A DNA stretch of 10,729 nucleotides from the NCBI GenBank assembly GCA_023544495.1, contig JAMJFV010000059.1, forward strand, positions 1 through 10,729, in the 5' to 3' direction. Both the position numbers and the translations under genes were made by a program. This DNA comes from ANME-2 cluster archaeon. GTDB lineage: Archaea; Halobacteriota; Methanosarcinia; Methanosarcinales; Methanocomedenaceae. Below are positions 1 through 5,916 of this stretch, piece after piece. The notes beneath the pieces were generated by a model, which saw only the letters and a program-made list of their open reading frames with translations, was not told where the DNA came from and ran no database searches. Numbering within the stretch: position 1 is the first letter of the stretch; every line of letters begins with the position of its first letter.

Positions 1-747
1 AAAACAGAACTGGGGCGGGCACTGGCAGAATTTTTGTTTGATGATGAGGCCGCTATGGTCAGGCTGGATATGAGCGAGTACATGGAAAAGCATACGGTGG
101 CACGGCTCATCGGTGCGCCGCCCGGATATATTGGATATGAAGAGGGCGGCCAGCTCACAGAAGCTGTGAGGCGGCGGCCGTATTCGGTAATATTGTTGGA
201 TGAGATAGAAAAGGCACATCCTGATGTATTCAACCTGATGCTCCAGATACTGGATGATGGCAGGCTCACGGACGGGCACGGGCGCACCGTGGATTTCAAG
301 AACACAGTAATAATCATGACATCCAATATCGGGAGCCAGTGGATAGTCGAACTTGGTGATAATGAAGCTGAAATGGAGAAACGGGTGATGCAGGCTGTGC
401 GGGCTCAATTCAGGCCCGAATTCCTGAACCGTCTTGACGACGTTATCATATTCCACCAGTTAAAGCTGCCTGAGATAATGAAGATCGTGGATATCCAGGT
501 CAGCCAATTGAGTAAACGCTTGAAAGATAGGAAAATTACTATCGTGCTGAGCGAAAAAGCCAAGGATTTTGTGGCCCGGACAGGATTTGACCCCACGTTC
601 GGTGCACGGCCTCTAAAACGTACCATCCAGCATAAGATTCTTGACCCACTGGCAATGAAGATATTGAACAAGGAGTTCGGAGAAGGTGATTCCATAGAAG
701 TGGATGTGGAGGGATCTGAAATCGTTTTCAAAAAAGAGGATAAATAA
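1..747 (+). CDS. clpB: ClpB-type AAA+ disaggregase, C-terminal part (5' end outside window)
   Basis: This is the second ATPase domain and C-terminus of ClpB/Hsp104, the hexameric cytosolic machine that threads proteins out of aggregates with DnaK. The frame is open from base 1. The first visible residue is the lysine of the second Walker A (KTELGRALAEF). Then come the pore-loop region (GAPPGYIGYEEGG), Walker B (VILLDEIEKAHPDVFN), sensor 1 (IIMTSNIGS), the arginine-finger region (FRPEFLNRLDD) and sensor 2 (GARPLKR). The stretch between sensor 1 and the arginine finger has no IGL/IGF tripeptide, which in ClpA, ClpC and ClpX docks ClpP. This therefore reads as a disaggregase, not a ClpP partner. 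The gene ends in TAA, converges on hsp20 and shares a hairpin with it. The N-domain, first ATPase domain and middle domain are outside the window. Confidence 0.96.
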   Translation, partial: KTELGRALAEFLFDDEAAMVRLDMSEYMEKHTVARLIGAPPGYIGYEEGGQLTEAVRRRPYSVILLDEIEKAHPDVFNLMLQILDDGRLTDGHGRTVDFKNTVIIMTSNIGSQWIVELGDNEAEMEKRVMQAVRAQFRPEFLNRLDDVIIFHQLKLPEIMKIVDIQVSQLSKRLKDRKITIVLSEKAKDFVARTGFDPTFGARPLKRTIQHKILDPLAMKILNKEFGEGDSIEVDVEGSEIVFKKEDK

Positions 748-756
748 AGAAAATCA

Positions 757-783
757 GGCACCGCGGTTCCATTCCACGGTGCC
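757..783. terminator. Shared hairpin between convergent clpB and hsp20
   Basis: GGCACCG (757-763) pairs perfectly with CGGTGCC (777-783). A further GG/CC pairs inside after one mismatch, leaving a 7-nt loop. It lies 10 bp after the clpB stop and 9 bp after the hsp20 stop. Read on the minus strand it is followed by a T-rich run. A two-way terminator is the simplest reading; the stem is seen, the function inferred. Confidence 0.6.
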
Positions 784-792
784 ATTTAAGGT

Positions 793-1239
793 TTACTCGA
801 TCTGAAGAGTTTTCTTCTTCTTGACCTCTGATTTTGGCATCTTTATTTCAAGTACACCGTTCTTATACGAAGCTTTAGTATTATCAGGATCGACCGTTGA
901 GGGGAGGGAAATGGCGCGGTAGTATCTTCCGCTGTGCCTTTCCCGGTAGATGTAACCTTCTTCTTCCTTTTCCTCTTCTTTCTTTGTCTCCGCTGATATC
1001 TCAAGTCTGTCAGCCGTCAGGTTGATGTTGATTTCATCTTTCTCAAGACCTGGTATTTCGGCTTTTGCTATAATTTCCTTATCGCTATCAATTATATCTA
1101 TGAATGGTTGTCTTGCCTGAGCTGGCAATATATTCTCTCTTTCTCCCGATGGTAATAACCGTCTGGAAGGTCTTCCCCATAAATCTTCATACATGCGGTT
1201 CATCATTTCTTCGAATCGTCTGAAATCATCAAACACCAT
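793..1239 (-). CDS. hsp20: Small heat-shock protein, Hsp20/alpha-crystallin family
   Basis: This 148-aa protein has the usual length of an archaeal small heat-shock protein, an ATP-independent holdase that keeps unfolding proteins soluble as large oligomers. The N-terminal arm is rich in Phe, Met and Arg (residues 1-40). The alpha-crystallin domain spans about 44-135 (FIDIIDSDKEIIAKAEIPG) and ends in the family signature YKNGVLEIKMPK. A lysine-rich tail follows, with LQI near the end as the I-x-I-type motif that docks neighbouring dimers. A Glu/Lys-rich loop (about residues 85-93) sits where the domain has its variable loop. The ATG at 1239 is preceded by GGAGG (1247-1251) at 7 nt. The gene faces clpB and is divergent from clpP across a transposon-like element. 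Confidence 0.96.
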   Translation of the reverse strand: MVFDDFRRFEEMMNRMYEDLWGRPSRRLLPSGERENILPAQARQPFIDIIDSDKEIIAKAEIPGLEKDEININLTADRLEISAETKKEEEKEEEGYIYRERHSGRYYRAISLPSTVDPDNTKASYKNGVLEIKMPKSEVKKKKTLQIE

Positions 1240-1246
1240 AACATAA

Positions 1247-1287
1247 CCTCCAATATATTGTTGGACACATTGATATATAAGGTTTTT
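1247..1287 (-). promoter_or_regulatory. hsp20 promoter: BRE/TATA, start-site palindrome and ribosome site
   Basis: On the minus strand AAAAACC (1281-1287, BRE-like) abuts TTATATATC (1272-1280, TATA box). A start about 26 bp downstream would fall near 1250, on the GGAGG at 1247-1251. The leader would then be only about 12 nt. CAATATATTG (1251-1260) is a perfect palindrome, nested in the inverted repeat TCCAA-N7-TTGGA (1249-1265). It sits where a repressor would block initiation. The TATA box is well placed; the operator is a guess. Confidence 0.6.
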
Positions 1288-1615
1288 TGAAAATTCCCAC
1301 CTAAAGTTGACCTACTTTTCCCATTGAAAATTGACCCACCCAATATACTAAAATCCTCCTGTTTTAATGCAGGAGGTTTTGGATGATCTCAACGGACCGT
1401 TAGGAGATGAATCAAGATAATTTATTGGAGAGAATAAAATAACACCGGCAATCACTATTGATTCACAGAGTGGAGGATTTTGGAGGTCAGTCCCCCCCAA
1501 AAATCTGGAACGTTTGATTTATTGGAAAATAGTAACTATTAAAGGTATGAAATGTTAATAGAAGGTAGGTCAAAATTGGTGGGAAAAAAGGGTCAATTTT
1601 CAACGGGAATCGTCA
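1287..1615. mobile_element. Non-autonomous element (MITE-like) with IS21-type ends
   Basis: The two ends are inverted and begin TGA(AA/CG)ATTCCC, giving 5'-TG...CA-3' termini. Each end carries two copies of a 20-bp motif TTCCC-N9-TTGACC. The left copies are at 1294-1315 and 1318-1337; the inverted right copies are at 1565-1585 and 1590-1609. Spacing is 24-25 bp. The right-hand terminal copy matches the inner left copy at 19 of 20 positions, so the order of the two sub-types is swapped between ends. GTTTT on both sides (1282-1286 and 1616-1620) could be a target duplication, but the left side is a T-run. Repeated terminal motifs, TG/CA ends and short duplications suit the IS21 family. There is no room for istA/istB and no ORF inside. 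The interior has a hairpin (1351-1361 with 1370-1380) and a short inverted repeat (1408-1415 with 1458-1465). Confidence 0.7.
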
Positions 1616-1637
1616 GTTTTGTTGTGTGGTGTGAGAA

Positions 1638-1653
1638 ACAAAAATTTTATTAG
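1638..1653 (+). promoter_or_regulatory. Candidate clpP promoter (BRE + TATA)
   Basis: ACAAAAA (1638-1644) followed by TTTTATTAG (1645-1653) resembles an archaeal BRE/TATA pair. Transcription would start near 1675, giving a leader of about 50 nt that includes the hairpin described next. It lies 22 bp outside the mobile element, so it belongs to the original flank. Confidence 0.5.
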
Positions 1654-1661
1654 TATTAAAT

Positions 1662-1720
1662 CCATAATTGATATGGGGAGATACGAGAAAATCCCATAAA
1701 TCCTTGAGGATTTATGGAGG
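1662..1720 (+). promoter_or_regulatory. clpP leader: start-site palindrome and stem-loop into the ribosome site
   Basis: CCATA-N5-TATGG (1662-1676) spans the predicted transcript start. Eighteen bases on, CCATAAATCC (1694-1703) and GGATTTATGG (1708-1717) form a perfect 10-bp stem around the 4-nt loop TTGA. The last GG of the stem is the first GG of the GGAGG at 1716-1720 that serves the clpP ATG. Both structures share the half-site CCATAA/(T)TATGG. The stem could therefore be an RNA element melting with heat, or both could be operators for one DNA-binding protein. The pairing is directly visible. Confidence 0.6.
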
Positions 1721-1726
1721 GAGAGT

Positions 1727-2344
1727 ATGGAGGGAAATGAGATGGTTAAGATGATTTATGTATCCGAACAAACACCTCATGGGGAACATTTGGTGGACAT
1801 TTATTCCCGACTGCTGGATCACAATCTCATGTTCCTCACAGGCGAGATCGATGACGAAATGGCTGAAAATATAGTTGCTCAGTTATTTTATCTGGAATCA
1901 CTGGATAACGAGGACGATATCCGCATCCTGATAAACAGTCAGGGAGGACTGGTGACAGCTGGCCTGGCTATCTATGATGCCATACAATGCATCAAATGTA
2001 ATATTTCTACTATCTGTATTGGACAGGCTGCTTCTATGGCTGCGGTCATACTGGCTTCAGGGACCCACGGAAAAAGGCTGGCATTTCCTGATGCACGGGT
2101 AATGATACACCAGCCCCTGGGTGGTGCGGAAGGGCAGGCTTCGGATGTAGAGATAAGGGCAAAGGAGATAGGCAGGGTCAAGAGGCATCTTAGCCAGATA
2201 ATGGTCAATCATACCGGCCAGCCCATAGAGGTTATTGAGAGGGATACTGACCGGGACTTCTTTTTAAACGCAGAAGAATCGGTAGAATATGGATTGATAG
2301 ACAGGATCATGAAACCAGGAGAAGGATTGATCACCAGGAAATAA
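1727..2344 (+). CDS. clpP: ATP-dependent Clp protease proteolytic subunit ClpP
   Basis: ClpP is a serine peptidase that forms a two-ring, 14-mer chamber and cuts proteins fed in by a Clp ATPase. At 205 aa it has the usual length, and the catalytic triad is complete. Ser103 lies in GQAASMAAVIL, His128 in ARVMIHQPLGG and Asp177 in ERDTDRDFFLNAEES. The Ser-His and His-Asp spacings of 25 and 49 equal those of E. coli ClpP. The substrate-binding strand (INSQGGLVTAG) and C-terminal EYGLIDRI are also typical. The ATG at 1727 has GGAGG 6 nt upstream. A second ATG at 1742 (Met6) has its own GGAGG, so the first five residues are uncertain. ClpP is patchy in archaea, which mostly use the proteasome and LonB, so transfer from bacteria is likely. 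No clpX, clpA or clpC is adjacent. Confidence 0.96.
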   Translation: MEGNEMVKMIYVSEQTPHGEHLVDIYSRLLDHNLMFLTGEIDDEMAENIVAQLFYLESLDNEDDIRILINSQGGLVTAGLAIYDAIQCIKCNISTICIGQAASMAAVILASGTHGKRLAFPDARVMIHQPLGGAEGQASDVEIRAKEIGRVKRHLSQIMVNHTGQPIEVIERDTDRDFFLNAEESVEYGLIDRIMKPGEGLITRK

Positions 2345-2422
2345 CTGGCTGCTTTATCATTATATTGGTGTAATTCCATCCTTCCCGGTGCAGGGGCATC
2401 AACCTTACAGATATCGAGACCA

Positions 2423-2437
2423 CCGTAGTAAATACGG
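2423..2437. repeat. Short inverted repeat after clpP
   Basis: CCGTA (2423-2427) and TACGG (2433-2437) form a 5-bp stem with a 5-nt loop. It is too short and lacks a T-run, so calling it a clpP terminator would be weak. The rest of 2345-2485 shows nothing I can name. Confidence 0.25.
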
Positions 2438-2485
2438 ATGTTTACGAAAGTATATTATAATGATATGTGCTATGTCAACAAGGGA

Positions 2486-2494
2486 TTAATATAA
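2486..2494 (+). promoter_or_regulatory. Candidate TATA box of the 313-aa protein gene
   Basis: TTAATATAA centred at 2490 predicts a start near 2516. That falls on the second GTG of the following gene (2515) and would make the mRNA leaderless. No Shine-Dalgarno sequence precedes either GTG, which agrees. A second AT-rich box (2451-2460) would give a short leader before the GTG at 2506. Confidence 0.4.
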
Positions 2495-2505
2495 GTTAAG
2501 TCAGT

Positions 2506-3447
2506 GTGATAAGTGTGGCAATTTCAGAAAATATAAATGATCTGAACAAAGCATCGGCAGAGTCATCAGGACTGGTAGACCTGAGTTCAGACAATGCACC
2601 GGATTACCTGAGCGGCGGCAACGTCCGGCGAATAGAAGCTGAAAAAGCACGCCAGGAAAAGAAAAAGCAGCAATTGGAAGAAGAACATAGATTTTTCAGT
2701 GACCTTATAGACAATATCCTGATACCGAAAGGATTGGTGACCGATAAAGAGATAAATTTCATCCTGATAAAAGATAATACATCCAGGTCAAAGCATTTCT
2801 GGAGAACATGGATCGAGAAATATGAGCTTTTCACCAAACTGGGTGTTAGTAAACCATTGCAATCATACAAACTCAGTGAATTCCAGGAACAACCTGTAAT
2901 CTCATTGAAAGGAAAAATGGGTTCGCTTCCTGAAGACATTTTCAATACAGACTATTACCTGGAAAAGATTGCCAGATTCGCCGCCGATTTCCAGACCGAA
3001 TGGAAAACACCTCACTTCTATATGAAAAAGAACGCTGCAGGGGCAAACATATTGGAAGAAGAAAGCAACACCCAGCGAAACCAGGAAGCTGAACCGATCG
3101 TGTACCAGATATGGGACCTGATGGATGAACTTGCCAGCGTCACTGAGAGCATAATTGCATACTATAGTGCATTAAAAAGTGAACTTTCAGGCGGGTCCGA
3201 CACACCGGAATACTATCGTCAGATATATACACATGTTCTTGGTACTCCAAAAGCAGCCGTTGAGTTTGAACGGAAGAGATTCCAGTTCCTGAAAGACTAT
3301 GCCAGGGTCCTGTTCGCGGTAAAGGACAACTGGGAAAAGCGTCTGGACCGGACGTATGACAGCTTTACGAACTTACCTGACGTCGAAACTACTATTGATA
3401 GCTACCTGGAAAGAAGGCTGGCTATGGTTGAATCTTTGTTCGACTAA
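2506..3447 (+). CDS. Conserved-looking soluble helical protein of unknown function
   Basis: I do not recognise this 313-aa protein. It has no signal peptide, membrane span, Cys cluster or nucleotide-binding loop. Residues about 40-68 are strongly charged (RRIEAEKARQEKKKQQLEEE) and probably form a coiled coil or long helix. The rest is rich in aromatic and charged residues and looks helical, for example HFWRTWIEKYELFTKLG and the C-terminal FEKKR-like helices ending in ERRLAMVESLFD. Codon use matches its neighbours, so it is a real gene. The GTG at 2506 is the first start after an in-frame TAA at 2497. The GTG at 2515 fits a leaderless transcript from the TATA box at 2486-2494 and would give 310 aa. 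It follows clpP by 161 bp with its own promoter, so no functional link is implied. Confidence 0.8.
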   Translation: MISVAISENINDLNKASAESSGLVDLSSDNAPDYLSGGNVRRIEAEKARQEKKKQQLEEEHRFFSDLIDNILIPKGLVTDKEINFILIKDNTSRSKHFWRTWIEKYELFTKLGVSKPLQSYKLSEFQEQPVISLKGKMGSLPEDIFNTDYYLEKIARFAADFQTEWKTPHFYMKKNAAGANILEEESNTQRNQEAEPIVYQIWDLMDELASVTESIIAYYSALKSELSGGSDTPEYYRQIYTHVLGTPKAAVEFERKRFQFLKDYARVLFAVKDNWEKRLDRTYDSFTNLPDVETTIDSYLERRLAMVESLFD

Positions 3448-3471
3448 GTGAAAGTTATGAGGTTGTCCGGG

Positions 3472-3606
3472 CTACTGCATGTCATCTGGGATGAATAATG
3501 CGCATGCTTGTTCGTACGGATCGATCCAGTAATGTATCTCACACATGTCTTCAGCAGGGTCATACCTGAAGCATTCCAGACACCGGTAATTTTCTTCTTC
3601 ACTCAT
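3472..3606 (-). CDS. 44-aa four-cysteine protein, putative small zinc-binding protein
   Basis: The product begins MSEEENYRCLECFRYDPAED and ends in IPDDMQ. Its four cysteines (9, 12, 22, 35; spacing C-x2-C-x9-C-x12-C) and His25 could hold a zinc ion, as in small zinc-ribbon proteins; I cannot name the family. It is acidic with aromatic residues (YWIDPYEQ) between the Cys pairs. Support for a real gene is the archaeal ribosome site GGTGAT (3612-3617) 5 nt before the ATG, a TATA box (3644-3653) about 27 bp from a plausible start, and neighbour-like codon use. It lies downstream of rnp4 in the same direction, 76 bp away, and converges on the 313-aa gene. At this length automatic gene callers would easily miss it. 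Confidence 0.7.
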   Translation of the reverse strand: MSEEENYRCLECFRYDPAEDMCEIHYWIDPYEQACALFIPDDMQ

Positions 3607-3643
3607 GAATCATCACCTATGCGGGAATTATAATGATTGATAC

Positions 3644-3653
3644 TTATAATATA
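3644..3653 (-). promoter_or_regulatory. TATA box of the 44-aa protein gene
   Basis: TATATTATAA on the minus strand, centred near 3648, predicts a start near 3622. The 16-nt leader would contain GGTGAT (3612-3617). A second AT-rich box, ATTATAATTC (3625-3634), is too close to the ATG unless the message is leaderless. Confidence 0.45.
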
Positions 3654-3682
3654 TTAATATTTCGAAATTTCATCATTACAAC

Positions 3683-4000
3683 CTATCTCCCAGCCTTATG
3701 ATACGGTATGCGTTTATGATGTCCGCATTCCAGGCAGGTAGTAATGACCCGGCCGCCCCTCACCCTCACCCTGCAACTCGCACCAGGGACCAGATAAGCA
3801 CCGCATCCCTTGCATATCCTGCGTTTCAGGTGGGGTGGTATCCGGACCCTGTGCCGCATACCTATCCTGCGAGCCAGAAAAACATATCTCTTACTTAAGC
3901 CAGGGTCCTCATCAAAAGACTCATTTGCCAGGTGGAACAGTCGGACTATTCGCTGGGCCGCCATATCCTTTATCCATACCTTCTTGTCCTTGCGCCGCAT
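3683..4000 (-). CDS. rnp4: Ribonuclease P protein component 4 (Rpp21/Rpr2 family)
   Basis: Archaeal RNase P trims the 5' leader of pre-tRNAs with a catalytic RNA and several proteins. Rpp21, paired with Rpp29, binds the specificity domain of the RNA. This 105-aa protein has the expected size and layout. Two basic N-terminal helices contain AQRIVRLFHLANESF and the conserved stretch SKRYVFLARRIGMRHRVRIP. They lead to a zinc ribbon with Cys63-x2-Cys66 (CKGC) and Cys89-x2-Cys92 (CLEC), between which lies GASCRVRVRGGRVITT. It is very basic, as suits an RNA-binding protein. The ATG at 4000 has no clear Shine-Dalgarno. A TATA-like GTTTTATCA (4025-4033) predicts a start near 4002, so the mRNA may be leaderless. 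It lies 50 bp after the ABC ATPase gene on the same strand and may also receive read-through. Confidence 0.95.
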   Translation of the reverse strand: MRRKDKKVWIKDMAAQRIVRLFHLANESFDEDPGLSKRYVFLARRIGMRHRVRIPPHLKRRICKGCGAYLVPGASCRVRVRGGRVITTCLECGHHKRIPYHKAGR

Positions 4001-4024
4001 CTGACACTCAATTCTATACAGACA

Positions 4025-4033
4025 TGATAAAAC
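4025..4033 (-). promoter_or_regulatory. Possible TATA box for rnp4
   Basis: GTTTTATCA centred at 4029 lies 27 bp from a start at about 4002, two bases before the rnp4 ATG. This would uncouple the housekeeping rnp4 from the transporter operon ahead of it. The match to a TATA consensus is moderate. Confidence 0.35.
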
Positions 4034-4050
4034 TTGGGTGATGTGCCTGC

Positions 4051-4746
4051 CTAAACAGAATTGTGGGAGTTCGCTGCGATACGGCCGTCCACCAGCCTGA
4101 TGATGCGGTCGGTCTTGGCAGCCATGCGTTCGTCATGGGTAACCAGAATGAACGTCTGTTTGTGCTCACGGTTGAGCTTTCGCAGCAGTTCATAGATGCT
4201 CTCGCTTGACTTTGTATCAAGATTGCCTGTCGGTTCGTCCCCGATAACGATACTGGGGTTGTTCACCAGGGCTCGTGCAATTGCGACCCTCTGGTTCTGA
4301 CCCCCTGAAAGCTGGTTGGGCCTGTGCTCCATCCTGTCACCAAGACCTACTTCATGAAGCATCAGGCTGGCTACCTCACGCGCCCTGGAAGATTTCACTC
4401 CACTGATCAATAACGGCATCATTGCATTCTCAAGAGCATTGAAATCAGGCAGCAGGTGATGGTACTGAAAAATAAACCCCAGTTGCCTGTTCCTGGTAAT
4501 TGAGCGCTGCTTATCAGACATTTTCGTGACATCCACCCCATCGAGCAGGATGGTGCCGCTGGTAGGTGTGTCCAGAATACCGATCTGGTTGAGCAGGGTA
4601 CTCTTACCCGAGCCAGACGGGCCAACAATAGCCAGGAACTCACCCCGTTCAATATTCAGGTTCACACCATCCAGGGCCCTTATCTCTACACCATTACCGA
4701 ATATCTTGGTCAGGTCCTTTATCTGGATTATATATGTATCAGACAC
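4051..4746 (-). CDS. ABC transporter ATP-binding protein, LolD/MacB type
   Basis: This cytoplasmic ATPase powers the permeases encoded just upstream. All ABC motifs are intact: Walker A GPSGSGKST, Q-loop FQYHHLLPDFNALEN, signature LSGGQNQRVAIARAL, Walker B IVIGDEPTGNLD and H-loop ILVTHD. The sequence AIVGPSGSGKSTLLNQIG and the DEPTGNLD form mark the LolD/MacB/FtsE group, which works with FtsX-like permeases and usually does not move substrates through a channel. I start it at the GTG at 4746 (first residues VSDTYIIQIKDLTKIF), giving 231 aa, normal for LolD. The open frame runs further upstream to 4827, but that part is a shadow of the permease gene. The GTG overlaps the permease stop by 8 bp and has GGAGG 9 nt upstream, inside the permease's VEAI codons, so the two are translationally coupled. 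Confidence 0.93.
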   Translation of the reverse strand: MSDTYIIQIKDLTKIFGNGVEIRALDGVNLNIERGEFLAIVGPSGSGKSTLLNQIGILDTPTSGTILLDGVDVTKMSDKQRSITRNRQLGFIFQYHHLLPDFNALENAMMPLLISGVKSSRAREVASLMLHEVGLGDRMEHRPNQLSGGQNQRVAIARALVNNPSIVIGDEPTGNLDTKSSESIYELLRKLNREHKQTFILVTHDERMAAKTDRIIRLVDGRIAANSHNSV

Positions 4747-5905
4747 TGTAAATCGCCTCCACCGGATCCATTCTTGAAGCACGCCGGGCCGGGAATACAC
4801 CGGCCAGGGTATTAATGACCATGGCAAAGATACCGGCTGTGATAAAGTTCTTAAGCTCGATCTCTACGGGCAGGTGATCCATGCCGAAATACATTTCAGG
4901 AGGTATGGGTATCGTGATGGCTGCAATTGCCAGCGCAGCGACGTATCCAAGTATCCAGCCGATCATGACGCCGGTCAAACCCAGTATCCCTGCCTCCAGC
5001 AGAAATATCAACATTATGCTCCGTCTGGACGCGCCCATCGCCATTAACATGCCGATCTCACCCACCTTTTCCATGACTATCATTATCAGGATATTAGCTA
5101 TACCAAAACCCGATATGGTAAAGATGATTATATATATGAGATAGACCAGGCCCTCCGAGCTCTTTAGCAGTGATAGTATATCTGAGTTCTGCTCGATCCA
5201 GCTCACGGCGTCATAGCCGGTCTCCATGTCGATCCTGCTGGCGATAGTATCGGCAGCATAAACATCTGACAACCTTACCCCCAGTCCTGTCACGACATCC
5301 CCTGAGCCATAGAAATCCTGCAAACGTTCAAGGTTGGTAAAAGCAATTGTTTCATCAACAGGTGTTCCGGTCTGGAATATGCCCGTAATCGTGAAATCGG
5401 TTGGTTCTGCTCCCGGGATCTGGGCTGTGACAGTATCACCTATGCCCACATCAAGGTTATTGGCAAGTTTAAAACCCAGGATTATGCGGCTGCCAGGATT
5501 TGCAAGGGATGCAAACTCTCCGGCCAGCATATCTTTTTCCCTGTTGACGACCCGGTTCTCATCGTCAGGATTGATGCCGTACAGCAGCACCCCTTCAGCG
5601 CTGTGCTTATACTGCAGGGCAGCTTCACCCTGGAAATATGACGAGATGGCCTCCACATCTTCACGGTCAAGGATATTTTTCTCAAGTCCATGGTACAGGT
5701 GTATATAATCCTCATTCTCCTTTGGGAATACCGTTATATGTGGCTGGTTCTCGATCGTCGATTCCATCATCAGACTGAGCATACCGCTCATCATTGACAT
5801 CATTATTATAATTATCGCGACAGCAAGTGATACTGCAATGATGGAAAATACAGTCTGCCGGCGGCGTGACCTGATATGTCGCGTAGCAACATCGAGCTCA
5901 AACAT
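4739..5905 (-). CDS. ABC permease 2, MacB/FtsX family
   Basis: This membrane subunit has the four-span MacB/LolC layout. TM1 follows RHIRSRRRQTVFSI near the N-terminus, a large extracellular domain follows, and three C-terminal spans end in the signature MDPVEAIYSV. The loop after TM2 contains EKVGEIGMLMAMGASRRSIM, the FtsX-type coupling motif that contacts the ATPase. The outer domain opens with HITVFPKENEDYIHLY, nearly repeated in permease 1 (HVTVEPKEGEDYIHLY), so the two arose by duplication and probably form a heterodimer. I start it at the ATG at 5905 (MFELDVATRHI, 388 aa). This lines up with MYELFIAIRHL of the paralogue and has GAGGGAG 5 nt before it. A GTG at 5920 would add five residues and overlap the previous stop. 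Confidence 0.92.
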   Translation of the reverse strand: MFELDVATRHIRSRRRQTVFSIIAVSLAVAIIIIMMSMMSGMLSLMMESTIENQPHITVFPKENEDYIHLYHGLEKNILDREDVEAISSYFQGEAALQYKHSAEGVLLYGINPDDENRVVNREKDMLAGEFASLANPGSRIILGFKLANNLDVGIGDTVTAQIPGAEPTDFTITGIFQTGTPVDETIAFTNLERLQDFYGSGDVVTGLGVRLSDVYAADTIASRIDMETGYDAVSWIEQNSDILSLLKSSEGLVYLIYIIIFTISGFGIANILIMIVMEKVGEIGMLMAMGASRRSIMLIFLLEAGILGLTGVMIGWILGYVAALAIAAITIPIPPEMYFGMDHLPVEIELKNFITAGIFAMVINTLAGVFPARRASRMDPVEAIYSV

Positions 5906-5916
5906 GCCGATCTCCC

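Noticed and set aside
405..785. 126-aa minus-strand open frame across clpB
   Set aside because: It is antisense to intact conserved ClpB motifs and has no start signals.
1351..1380. Hairpin with CCTCCTG/CAGGAGG as a free-standing terminator or RNA gene
   Set aside because: It lies inside the mobile element with no gene ending before it; probably a remnant of the parent IS.
4747..4827. N-terminal extension of the ABC ATPase
   Set aside because: Residues are not ATPase-like, lie inside permease code, and a GTG at 4746 has a proper ribosome site.
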